Source of the DNA: Allolobophora icterica
Taxonomy: Eukaryota; Annelida; Clitellata; Crassiclitellata; Lumbricidae
DNA length: 64,000 nt
Direction: 5' to 3'
Assembly (NCBI GenBank): GCA_963556255.1
Contig: OY744613.1
Coordinates: 47,397,546 to 47,461,545 of the forward strand
Part shown: positions 11,279 through 23,514 of the stretch, piece after piece
Layout of the letters: the number at the start of each line of letters is the position of its first letter
Numbering within the stretch: position 1 is the stretch's first letter
Program-made: the position numbers and the translations under genes
Notes under the pieces: generated by a model
The model's database searches: none
Seen by the model: only the letters and a program-made list of their open reading frames with translations
What the model was told of the DNA's origin: nothing

Positions 11279-12447
11279 CTGCTTGGCAATCTTGGCAGTC
11301 GCCCTCTGGCGGCGACTGCTTGGCAGTCTTGGAGGCCCTTGTGGCGTCTGGCGACCTGTGGCGGAGACTGCTTCGAAAGTCTTGTAGACGCCTTCTGGCA
11401 TCTAGCGACCTCTGCCGTGGAGTGACTGCTTCGCAGTCGCCCTCTGGCGGCGACTGCTTCACAGTCTTGGAGGCCCTTGTGGCGTCTGGCGACCTCTGGC
11501 GGAGACTGCTTCGCAGTCTTGTAAACGCCTTCTGGCGTCTAGCGACCTCTGCCGTGGAGTGACTGCTTCGCAGTCGCCCTCTGGCGGCGACTGCTTCGCA
11601 GTCTTGGAGGCCCTTGTGGCGTGTGGCGACCTGTGGGGGAGACTGCTTCGCAGTCTTGTAGACGCCTTCTGGCGTACAGCGGAGACTGCTTCGCAGTCTT
11701 GTAGACGCCTTCTGGCGTCTAGCGACCTCTGCCGTGAAGTGACTGCTTCGCAGTCGCCCTCTGGCGGCGACTGCTTCGCAGTCTTGGAGGCCCTTGTGGC
11801 GTCTGGCGACCTGTGGGGAGACTGCTTCGCAGTCTCCCGTGGACTGACTGCTTCGCAGTCGAAGAGGGTGAACCGGGCGTTGGCGTGTTAAAGAAAACGC
11901 CAGAAATCTAGCCCTCACTGCCGGTCTGTAGTCGGCCTCGCCCTTAGTAGAGCAGACTGGTTGTTTGATATACTGTAAATAATTTAGATCTTTGTCTTTG
12001 AACATACATGTGTTAAAATTTTGCTGTAAAACGATGAATATACTTCGAATCGATCGTCATTATATTTTGTGCGAAAGTAAACAACTTACGCGCATTATTA
12101 GTGACGTTGGGGAATACCGGCGCCATAAATAGAACCGCGGTGTCGTTAAGCGGATTATTAATGACGTTGGGGAATACCGGCGCCATAAATAGAACCGCTT
12201 GGCAGTGGAATAGGCGAGCTTGCGCGTTATGGACGGTCGGGTGGGTAGGGTTTTGGGGCATTTTCACCATGGTAGGGTTGAAAACGGAGGACGCGAACCC
12301 CTCCACTGGGTGTCCGAAGCCGAGGCCGACACATTAGTGAAGGTTTCGAGTGAAAAGGTGCAAAATTGTAGAAGTTAAGCCCGGTCAAACAGACAGACAG
12401 ATAGACACACAGACACACAGAAAGCTGGCTTTATTTATATAGATTGC
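11049..12447. repeat. Composite repeat of unknown class
   Basis: It begins TAGCTGGATTACCCGG with a CCCGGCGTTGCCCGGG hairpin and ends in CAGACAGACAGATAGACACA then AGCTGGCTTTATTTATATAG. It contains (CCA)n at 11093-11211, (CAA)n at 11212-11279, a hairpin array at 11283-11870 and a 58-bp direct duplication (about 12092-12205). The single-letter-repeat reading frames here are artefacts of the microsatellites. Confidence 0.5.
11283..11870. repeat. Array of short palindromes (GACTGCTTCGCAGTC)
   Basis: Higher-order units of about 137, 138 and 180 bp contain the perfect-arm hairpins GACTGC-TTC-GCAGTC, CGCC-CTCT-GGCG and ACGCC-TTCT-GGCGT. GACTGCTTCGCAGTC occurs about ten times. Confidence 0.75.
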
Positions 12448-12574
12448 TTACTAGTACCAAGAAGTAATGAAACGTTGTTTATATTTTCTTGACTAGTAAC
12501 TGTCTACATTAGGCCTACTATTAATAAAGAGTTTCACGATCATTGGTTTATTGGTTTTATTGTATACTTTGCAG

Positions 12575-12839
12575 AGTTTCCTCGTAAAGCAACTGTGAGT
12601 AATGTAACAGGCGATTGTTCAAAGGGCAGTAATGGAATTACTTTGACATGTAATACAGAGAATAGCTATCCCAATCCATCGTACATGTGGATTGTTGCTG
12701 ATGGAAATCATGTCAGTGGCTCAGTCTATAAAGACATTAAAACGAACGTGTATCGCGTATTTTGATCGACCTTCATCAAACTACACCGGAAACGTTAGTT
12801 TTCCGAACGGAACAACTCAACATACAGTCAACGCATGCT
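12575..12839 (+). pseudogene. Gene A second Ig exon, frameshifted and lacking the F-strand Cys
   Basis: Acceptor TTTGCAG and donor GTGAGT are intact, and the exon begins and ends in the family pattern (GDCSKGSNGITLTC, YMWIV, terminal VNAC). The exon is 265 bp, not a multiple of three. An extra T in a TTTT run near 12764 shifts the frame and brings a TGA. Ignoring that base restores DRPSSNYTGNVSF to the end. The residue expected to be Cys in NYTC is Gly (NYTG), so the domain would lack its core disulfide. Either this is a decaying exon that gene A skips (1-1 phase makes skipping harmless), or the frameshift is an assembly error and the domain is divergent. Confidence 0.65.
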
Positions 12840-13064
12840 GTGAGTACCCAGTGCTCTTGAACTGTTAGCCAAACTGTTAGAATTTTGAATAAACATGTCT
12901 AAGTAACTTTAATTCATACAATTCACCACCATTTTGTGATTCAACGTTCAAAATGATAGCATACTCAGTGATGAAATGAAATGCACTAGGCTATTACGCA
13001 GGATCAATCGCATAACTTTGCAAGGAGATGTATACACGAAAAATGTTACCCCAGGTAGCAATAT

Positions 13065-15594
<2,530 letters not shown>

Positions 15595-15716
15595 CTAATA
15601 TATATATATATATACAACTATGATTTTATTCAGATGCTTGAAGTTTAAAGTAATTGCAGTTAAGCGTCAGACAAAATCATAAACTTTGTATAGCTGATTA
15701 TAATATTTTTCATAAG

Positions 15717-15804
15717 TTGATTGCGGGCCCGGCCCGGGTCCTTAAAAAGTCGCCGGGCCCCTGGGCGTTTGCCCACCTGCCCTCCCCCCTCTCGGCGGGC
15801 CTGA
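15717..15804. mobile_element. Partial copy of the 27543 MITE
   Basis: TTGATTGCGGGCCCGGCCCGG to CTCTCGGCGGGCCTG matches the right part of the MITE at 27543-27686, ending at the same CGG-GCCTG terminus. The left terminus is missing. Confidence 0.6.
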
Positions 15805-16488
15805 ATGCATTTATGTGCATCGTTTGATGCCATTCATAATTATTGTAGCCTACAAGAAAGAAAATAAAGCTATAATTAAAATTATTTATTTTTACTCTGA
15901 CCAAGTACTTGTTACTAATTTGAAAGGCGAAACTTTATGCAGGTTAAGGTTTTAGTCAAATATAGACAGAAAAACAAGTTTGCACGTGTACTTAATTTTC
16001 AAATAGTATGTGATAAATGAATTTGACACGCATTCTGCACGTTAAGCTATGGGTTAATTTAGAGGATGATATTCCGATATGACAGAATTTGCGCTCAAGA
16101 TAGCTGGTAGGCATAACATATTTCGGCCTTAACGCACAACAGTTAAATACTGAGATGCAAATCAGGTTAAGACTTCGGGTAATAAACTTTAAGTTCAAGT
16201 GACAGCATTACCACTAAACAGCACCTGCTGTGACTTCTCAGTTTCCCGGAATACACTAAAATAGTGCATACGCAGACTGGACTCTAAGCAGTGAGCTAAT
16301 GTTTTCAAGGGAGCTTAAATATTAAAAATCGCGTACAAGCTATAAGAGCATACGCGCGAATGGTCAATTAAATCGTAAATGTAGCCAAAACTCTGGGCAA
16401 ATCTCATGTTTTATCTGAACTAGACATAAGAAGCATTAAATGTGTTCGGAACCTTAGTTTATGTATTATTTATACACATGTATTATCA

Positions 16489-17456
16489 TTGACCTCTCAG
16501 ATCAGGAAAAAAGAACCTTCCACGCATCTACCCACCAACGCTTCATCTCTCACTTTTATCTCTGACTCAGCTGTGCGCGATCTTAGCGTTGCTTTTGATT
16601 CGCATAGACATTCTCCTATGACATCACAACCCCTCGCGCACCTGCTTCGTGCATGTTCGTGGCCTCCGCAGCATCCGACCCATCCTTGACTTTAAAACTG
16701 CATCCACTATCGTTGTCCACTCGAAGTTTTAGTACTGTAATTCTCTGTTCCTTAACCGCAAATTCTTCAACATTAAGCGTCAAAAACTCATCCAAAATGT
16801 ATTCGCCCTATAGGTCACAATGACCCCAAAGCATCGCCATATCACTGCCGTTCTGAAATCACTCCACTGGCTGAAAATCCCTGAGCGCATCCACGCCAAA
16901 GACCTATCGATAAACTACAACTTAAGCTTACTACAATACTCCCAGCCAAAGTACCATCGTGAACTCTTCACTATCCAGCCACCCCGGTGGCTGGATAGTG
17001 GATATCTCACTCTTTCCCGTCAACCAGTTAGGCCTACTACTCGCCTCAAGTTCTCCAACGGATCCATATCTGCTGTTTTAAAATAACTCTGGAAAGACCT
17101 TCCTCTGAATTCCGCATATTCTTAGTTCGTCAACCAATACCATCACTGGCTCACCGTCATCTGCCTCGGGCTCATCTAATTACCACTCCACAGGCTTTCC
17201 ACTTAAACTTTGATTTTCTCACCTCTTCGGGACTTCCTACTCTAATCCATCCTGATCTTCTGCCTGTCAAGCTTTATCGTCCTCAACGAAAGCCGCCGCT
17301 CCGCCTCTCTGGCAATTGGACTCAAACCTCCAACGGACATCGATTTCTACAACCCCATTGATACCACACAGCGCTCGTGAATAAGCTGTTGCTTTGTACC
17401 TAACTTTATAGTAGCGCTTTAGAAATTTGAAGTTTACGATTAGGATTAAGATTAAG
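16489..17456 (+). mobile_element. L2-like LINE 3' fragment
   Basis: Broken frames give RDLSVAFDSH, PKHRHITAVLKSLHWLKIPE, RIHAKDLSI, SQPKYHRELFTIQPP and PQAFHLNFDFLTSSG. A CGCTCGTG/TAGTAGCGCTTTAGAAA hairpin and a (GATTAG)-like tail follow. An inverted duplication of 15 bp lies inside (16969-17000). Confidence 0.7.
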
Positions 17457-17519
17457 AGCCCATAATTATGATTACTAAGTCTTGTTAGAATTATCCATTG
17501 AAGGTTGCTTTCCTTTCAG

Positions 17520-17717
17520 ATAAAGCACCGATATTACTCGGTGCTATTTTGTGCGGATACTGTCTGTGCAACATAATCGCAACGATTGTTTTCCTCGTGT
17601 ATTACAACCGAAAGTCAAACACCGAAAAAGAAGAGTCCACATTCAAAAACAAAGCACAATTAAATGCCCGGTTTCCGTGTCTCCAGCGCATGTTGCCATG
17701 TATGAATAAATCCACAG
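17520..17717 (+). CDS. Gene A transmembrane exon 1
   Basis: Phase 1-1 exon of 198 bp, acceptor CCTTTCAG and donor GTAAGT. It encodes a hydrophobic helix starting ILLGAILCGY and ending IVFLVYYNR, followed by a Lys/Glu-rich juxtamembrane segment with several Cys (FPCLQRMLPCMNK). The positive-inside pattern after the helix fits type I topology. The helix resembles gene B exon 6 (G-x-L-x-G then N-I-I). It can splice directly to the terminal exon at 21947 in frame. Confidence 0.75.
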
Positions 17718-18179
17718 GTAAGTTAATCAAAACTTAATTTTTCTTTGAATGTAACGACTTATTAATGTTAAATTATACAGTAGGCCTAATTGTAGTTTAG
17801 TTAAGTGGAATTATCAGGTCTACAATCTATAACGAACGAATTTTATAACTTATAGATTCACGAGTGTTAAGAGTAAGTTCTTATGCTAAGAGCTACAAAA
17901 CAAGTGAGATTGAATATCGCTTTCCTGAACAAAGTAATTATGTCGAAATGCTATTTTAAGCACGCAAACCAGCGATGTTAAGGACATAATTCGAAAATGG
18001 CAGTTTTAATCTATAGGAGTGTGATGTGGGTATAAAGTATTAGCGACTTCATTTAGCTTTCCCTCTCCATATGAGGGCCACTGGCCAGCCATCTCCATTA
18101 CTTCCTGATCTTATCATTAGCAGTGTGCGGTCAGCATAGTAATTATAGCCAAGATAGTTTGGGGTTAAACTTGAGCAGA

Positions 18180-18256
18180 AATAGCCTATGGAAACTAATT
18201 TAAGTGCGGGGATTTGAACCTCCGACCCTCGAACCCCGCCCAGCTCGACTATCGCT
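18180..18256 (-). repeat. tRNA-like SINE head
   Basis: The minus strand has A-box-like TAGTCGAGCTGG and B-box GGTTCAAATCC about 20 bp apart. The spacing is short for a tRNA and no acceptor stem pairs, so a SINE head is preferred to a tRNA gene. Confidence 0.45.
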
Positions 18257-18496
18257 CATCCCCTGTTATGTGGCAGAAAATGCACAAAAATGTGCTAATG
18301 TTGATTACCTTGTCGATATATCCTTTATTAGCCTAAATGCAGAGTGGATTTGTGTAGCCCTTACTCATAGGTTGAGATTTTTAAAGAGTTGGGTGTATAA
18401 GCTTAGTCCGCCAATTGAAATTTAATGGGTTGAACACGTTTCCTTCTAAATCAAATTGTCTTACTGAGCTCTTTCATAAAATGTTACCGCTTTCAG

Positions 18497-18619
18497 AAAA
18501 CACCGGATGCACATTCATGTGGGTCATGCTGTTCATCTTTGTGTCTATTGTGGCTGGAATTATAGCATTTCCCATCTTAGTTGCAAGTGTAAACTGCGCA
18601 AGAGAAAACGACTCAAAAG
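18497..18619 (+). CDS. Gene A transmembrane exon 2 (possible alternative cassette)
   Basis: Phase 1-1 exon of 123 bp, acceptor GCTTTCAG and donor GTATGT. It encodes a second hydrophobic helix starting TFMWVMLFIFVSIVAG, then NCARENDSK. Because it has the same phases as the preceding transmembrane exon, it may be an alternative to it or may add a second membrane pass, placing the terminal exon on the other face. A 22-bp candidate exon at 18957-18978 has usable splice sites but incompatible phase, so I do not include it in the model. Confidence 0.65.
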
Positions 18620-19451
18620 GTATGTTTATAGATTTATAGTGACCTAATGGTGTCTAATGTAAAATGGAGATTTTAAGCATTTAAGATTTATTTGTTGTCT
18701 AGTGTTTCAAGTGATTAAAGTTTTGCAGAATCTCACACCTCAGTCAAAATCAATTGGATGAATTAATAAAAACTATTGCAATTCTGTTAATTCTAGATAA
18801 TTTAGTCCATATACACGTTTCCACGGAGCTGAGTAATTTTATATTAACAGAAACTAATCGCGCTTTGCAAAAAGTGTAAACATAATATATTGTTCCTTAA
18901 GCAATTACACGGCTAACAGCTTAAATATGAAACCTGCACCATTGTTTGATTTGCAGAAAACTCGAAAATTGGCATGAGGTAGGAAGAAACATATTTCTCC
19001 CTGAAATTAATTAGTAATTTATCCATCTCCTAACTAACTTTGGCGTTGCGTAAATAGTCACATATTTAGTGGAACGAAAAAATTAGCTACTCTAGAATAA
19101 AATTTGTACTGTTCTCGTATTATCGCTTATCTGCACAATATTGCTTAGATTTTCTTTGATTATGACGGAAGCAAGTGAAGTTCAGTAGCGCTTAGCCCGC
19201 TTAATGTCTTTTAGTTACCACAGAGACACTCATAAGTTAAATGCAAGTTTACAGGCTAAGCTGTGTCATATCCACAAGTTATTACATAGAGCGACCATGC
19301 TTCTATTCAGTGGTTTCTTCAAAAACGTATAAAAAGTAGTTGAATAATTAGAAAATTAATTATATAGCCAGTTAGTCATCTAGTTAGTTAGTTGGTTATT
19401 TAAAATTTACATCGCTTCTTGAAGAAGTTATGGTGGTGCTCTTATCCAGAT

Positions 19452-21432
19452 CAGGGCTTATTCTAAGGAATTTTTTCAACCGCACATGGGGGCGAATTAG
19501 GAGGTCTGGGGGCTGTGCCACAGTGGGGTCCAGGGGCAAAGCCCTTCGCTCCCTGAAGCTAATATGATATGGCATTTCAAACAGTGAATTCGCCCATTTT
19601 TGGCAATTTTTGGTTCATATTATTATTTCAATTTTATGGCTTCCGAGTGGACGCAATTAACTAAGGCTGTTCAAAGACGATTCATAAAACGGCATTATGT
19701 CAGGCTGGCCTAAACTCTAAGGAATAAGTAAAATAAAGTACATCTGTTCTCCAGTGGCAAGAGATATGGACGAATGACAGTTGAATGTAACTGTAGCAGA
19801 TAGATGGCCTTTAAACAATCGCCAGTGTTCTGAAACGAAGTATAGAGTTATTGCAAAAGACAGAAAGGGAAATGTGAGAAGAATCCGGGTAGGCTAAGCT
19901 TTCCCATTCAAACGCTTTCGGCTGCTGTTTCTTACTGAAGGCATTCACGCGCTTAGGTCTGATCAAAAACAGATTGAGCCTCATCGCACAAAAAAGTGAT
20001 TCTGAGACAAATTCAGCCCTGCAGCGCTATGATCAGATTACGATTCTGCACCCTAGTAAAAGAAGGCAATCGCTTTGTTATACGTGTCAAAATGTGTGTC
20101 ATGTGCGTGTGCATCTGTTTCTGATGTTATACAATGACGAAACGCAATCCCGTGAATATGAAAGCTTGCGTTGTAGTAAGTTGACTCAGAGTCGGGACAT
20201 TTAAAAGGATGCATGAATGTTGCACATAGCCTGATCGACTGACAGTTCAAACCCAACAGAGAACAACAGATTTTTTCTCGTTTATTTTTGCTACCTTAGG
20301 GTGTGCACTGGCGGCTCAGCACCAATAGAGGACGCTGACATGGAGCTCAATCGAATATTCAAAGGCAAATTCAAAACTGAGTCTGTTAATAATTAGGCCT
20401 ACAATGGGGGGCTATCAAGACAGCGGTTTCTCTGTTCTAACCTATCTGACAGCATTACCCTGACGTTCAATAGCACCTGCAACTCGTCCACCGTTTCTCC
20501 AGCTTCTTTCCATTCTTTTCATTAAATATTATTGATCCTCGTACTTCAACCTTTATCGTTTCTTATTCTCCTCTTCTTTTCATTAAACTGATCTTTCCTA
20601 CTTCAGCAATTTTTTCTCCTTTTAATTCTCCTTCTCTTTCTTCTCCTCCTCATTCTCCTCCTTTGCCCCTCCTTCTGCTTTTTTGTTTGCTACTTCTCCT
20701 TCTTCAACTTCGTTTTCTGCTACTCCTACTTCTTCTCTTCCTTATTCTGCTTCTTCTTTTTCTACTTCTCTTTCTCAGTCATCTTCTCCTCCTCCTCCTC
20801 GTTCTCCTGCTCGGAGCTGGCTCCTTCTGCTTTTACTTCGGTGCTTGTGTGGCTGCAAAAACGAGCACATGGGCCTACTGTAGAACGAAAGACACACTAA
20901 AGCAACAAAACGCAGTTGCTTTAAGGGAATATTTACAGGTTCCGGAAGCGAAAGTGCAGGCAGTATGCAACGAATCTTTTGGTCAAGATAACACCGCCAC
21001 TGTTGCTGAACCAAAAGCATTTTGATCTCTGAAGTTAATTATGCCCGCCTCGATGTGGGATAGCTTGGGAAGTTGGGAGACGCTCTACGCGTTTACGATT
21101 TTCTTGTATATGCCTTTCCAAGTTGCAGCCACAAAAGCAAGGAAGCCCTATGGTCCGACTAATTCGTAAATGTTTCGTTTTAAACTTTTTTATGTTAAAA
21201 ACGGCCAACTGCAATTACTGCTTGCGTTTAATCTCGTTTGATTAATCGTTATTTGGCTTATTTCGGACTCGGCGAACCAACAGCTTGGTTTAAATATTCC
21301 ATTATTAGCTATACTTTCGTTAGTTTATTCAATCAGGTCTATAAAAAGTAACTGCACATCTTAATTTTAACTGCACAAATTTCTTTCCAAACTACACACT
21401 TTGTGTCCAGATGCACGTTAGAATAAGCCCTG
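19452..21432. mobile_element. 2-kb hAT-like element (complete ends)
   Basis: Ends CAGGGCTTATTCTAA and TTAGAATAAGCCCTG, with a perfect 8-bp duplication ATCCAGAT at 19444-19451 and 21433-21440. The left 0.7 kb is shared in inverted orientation with 26735-28845. A polypyrimidine tract (20495-20830) lies inside. No transposase is recognisable. Confidence 0.8.
20495..20830. repeat. Polypyrimidine tract
   Basis: About 330 bp of almost pure C/T on the plus strand, built from TTCTCCT and TCTTCT units. The Leu/Ser-rich reading frames across it are compositional artefacts. Confidence 0.8.
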
Positions 21433-21946
21433 ATCCAGATAGTTCAGTATGATTTGAAAACAACTCAGAAATGTGTATTTGACCTTTACATTTTACTTAA
21501 AGTCGTCAATGAAGTTACTTGGTTGGGCACCACTAAGTGTTTTCGTAAATTAAAAAACCCATCATAGTCATCATGGTTTGTTGAATAGTGGCTATCTTCA
21601 GCGGACAAGGAAGTGATGAGATCCAGCTTAATCACAGGCACTTAGTCAAAATAAAACAAAACCGGTGAGGGAGAAATGATCAGGTCTGGTTCTGTAGTTT
21701 AGATCCAAATGTCAGAAAGACAACTACGGTGGTGTTTGGAATTGGAGCTGGGGAAAGATAACAAGAGGATGAATCAGGAAATGATTGTTTAGAGATGATC
21801 GTGCAGTTTTAATGAAAGAATAGTACAGTAATCGCATAAGAAGTAGAGTTGTATTGTATTGTAACACTCTAGGAAAATTTACGGTGGTGGCAACAACCAA
21901 GAACACTCCACAAACCGTCTAATAACTGTTACAATCCCGCGTACAG

Positions 21947-22137
21947 CCGCTTATGGAGACGTTGAAGACCCTTACGATGTGGTAGGACCAACACATCCTG
22001 ATCGACTATACACTTTGGAAGAACCAACTTCCGCCAAGAACACCAACGCCAAAGGAGCTAATGAAGTGCTCTATACCAGAGTGAACCCAAACTTCAATAC
22101 AGGGAAAAAAGATATTGAGGTAATTGCTAGAACATGA
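21947..22137 (+). CDS. Gene A terminal cytoplasmic exon with Tyr motifs
   Basis: Acceptor GCGTACAG. The frame entered in phase 1 stays open for 63 codons to TGA at 22135-22137. It encodes AYGDVEDPYDVV, DRLYTLEE, EVLYTRVNPN and ends KKDIEVIART. VLYTRV fits the ITIM consensus (V-x-Y-x-x-V). YGDV and YDVV are Y-x-x-V SH2-type sites. GAG-GTAATT at 22117 could instead be a donor to a further exon. The exon lies about 500 bp downstream of a hAT element. The role inferred is SH2-dependent signalling. Confidence 0.7.
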
Positions 22138-22334
22138 TATCTTTGAGGTTGAAATTCTAGCTAGTTAGCTGAAAGTAGGACTGAGTTAACCATATCCATG
22201 AGCATCAACTCTTATATTGATCACAGTAATTGATATATCGCGTTCTATTACAAGTACGGTAGGCTTAGACCAAGAATTAAAGGTAGATCCAAAAAATGGA
22301 GAGAGACAGTTAGCATCGACTGACGTGAGATGGA

Positions 22335-22490
22335 ATAGGACTATTAATATCAATCAATCAATCCTTTTATTGAAGCCATTTGAAGTACAAGGAAAAATAC
22401 AACATAAAAGTTTGAACTTTGGCAACAAGTGGAGACCCAAAAGGGATCTTGATCCCGCTTAGCAGGGCCACCTAGTTAACGTTTATCGTA
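22335..22490 (-). repeat. Dispersed element 3' end with (TTGA)n tail
   Basis: Read on the minus strand, AGGTGGCCCTGCTAAGCGGG leads to AATAAAAGGATTGATTGATTG. A piece of the same element (AGGTGGCCCTGCTAGCGGGA) occurs in plus orientation at 4267. It is probably a LINE or SINE 3' end, class not determined. Confidence 0.5.
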
Positions 22491-22984
22491 ATACAAGTAA
22501 ATGGCAGCACAATCAATACTTTTAGCGGTAACATCGATCAAGTTATATGATCAGCAGGTAAAAGAAACAATGATAGAACTCTTAACTAGAGAACTTAACT
22601 ATCAGTACACATGGATTAATTTTCATTAGTTAAAAGAGATGAAAAACAAAAAACAAAACAAAACAAAAAAACAAAAAAACAACAGTACCTGTGCAAATAA
22701 ACACATAGGCCTAGGCCTAATGCAGTCATGTGAGTGCATCCAAGAGATAGATAGACATATATCATACATAATATCACACATTTCTGTACGAAGGAGCTTC
22801 TTCATCTTCCATCCGACTACGAATTAATTCTCAACACTATCGTAAGCTTAAATTAGCAAGCATTATAGACCCTATACATATTTGCATTAACTCCTTTTTG
22901 CCGAGGTGTTTAACTCTGCTTACATTTATTTTTACACTGATTAACTTGATGCGTTATAATGTACTACGAACACATTATTTTTGC

Positions 22985-23275
22985 ATTTCAGAGATACTGT
23001 GTCGAACTTCCCTGACGAAGCTGTGCATTTGTATACATATGTAAATATATATACATTATGTATATATACATAATATGTACATATAAGTATATGAGTATAT
23101 ATACATATATATACATAATTATATTCATATACATGTACATATCTACATATATATCATGTATAATTGTATACATAAAAAATATATGCATATATATGTCTTC
23201 GGAAAATTGAGGACTTCTTATACAAACATTCAGCCCTCAGCGCAAACATTTATAAATTTATTCAGCCCCCAAAGA
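22985..23275. repeat. TA/CA-rich low-complexity block with shared 80-bp unit
   Basis: The (ATATAC)n-like sequence is followed at 23187-23270 by a unit beginning ATATGCATATATATGTCTTC and containing TTGAGGACTT. It recurs at 36885-36970 and 37175-37260. Confidence 0.6.
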
Positions 23276-23344
23276 GCTAATATGAACCACGCTTTTGCCC
23301 AAGCGAGCAGATGTAAACTTTTGTGAAAGTGTTCATTACTCTAT

Positions 23345-23510
23345 CGTGGTGTCACGACAAAAGGTTCACGGACAAAAGGTTCACCGACAAAAGGTTCACG
23401 ACAAATGGTTCACGACAAAAGGTTCACGACAAATGGTTCAGGACAAAATGTTCACGGACAAATGGTTCACGACAAAAGGTACACGGACAAATGGTTCACG
23501 ATCTTTTCAC
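23345..23510. repeat. Short iterons GACAAAAGGTTCAC
   Basis: About ten copies of a 15-18-bp unit (GACAAA-A/T-GGTTCACG) stand directly before the large satellite. They resemble iteron-built ends of the foldback element at 38648. Confidence 0.75.
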
Positions 23511-23514
23511 TGCT

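Noticed and set aside
11041..11401. Overlapping open frames of poly-His/Pro/Thr and poly-Val/Gly/Leu/Trp/Cys
   Set aside because: They are translations of the (CCA)n and (CAA)n microsatellites in several frames, not genes.
18180..18256. tRNA gene on the minus strand
   Set aside because: A- and B-box motifs are present, but no acceptor stem pairs and the spacing is wrong. Treated as a SINE head.
18957..18978. 22-bp mini-exon after gene A transmembrane exon 2
   Set aside because: Splice dinucleotides are present, but its phase (1 to 2) does not fit the terminal exon at 21947.
20663..21025. 120-residue frame starting with a Leu-rich hydrophobic stretch resembling a signal or transmembrane segment
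   Set aside because: The hydrophobic part is read from a polypyrimidine tract inside a hAT element, and no splice or domain support was found for the rest.
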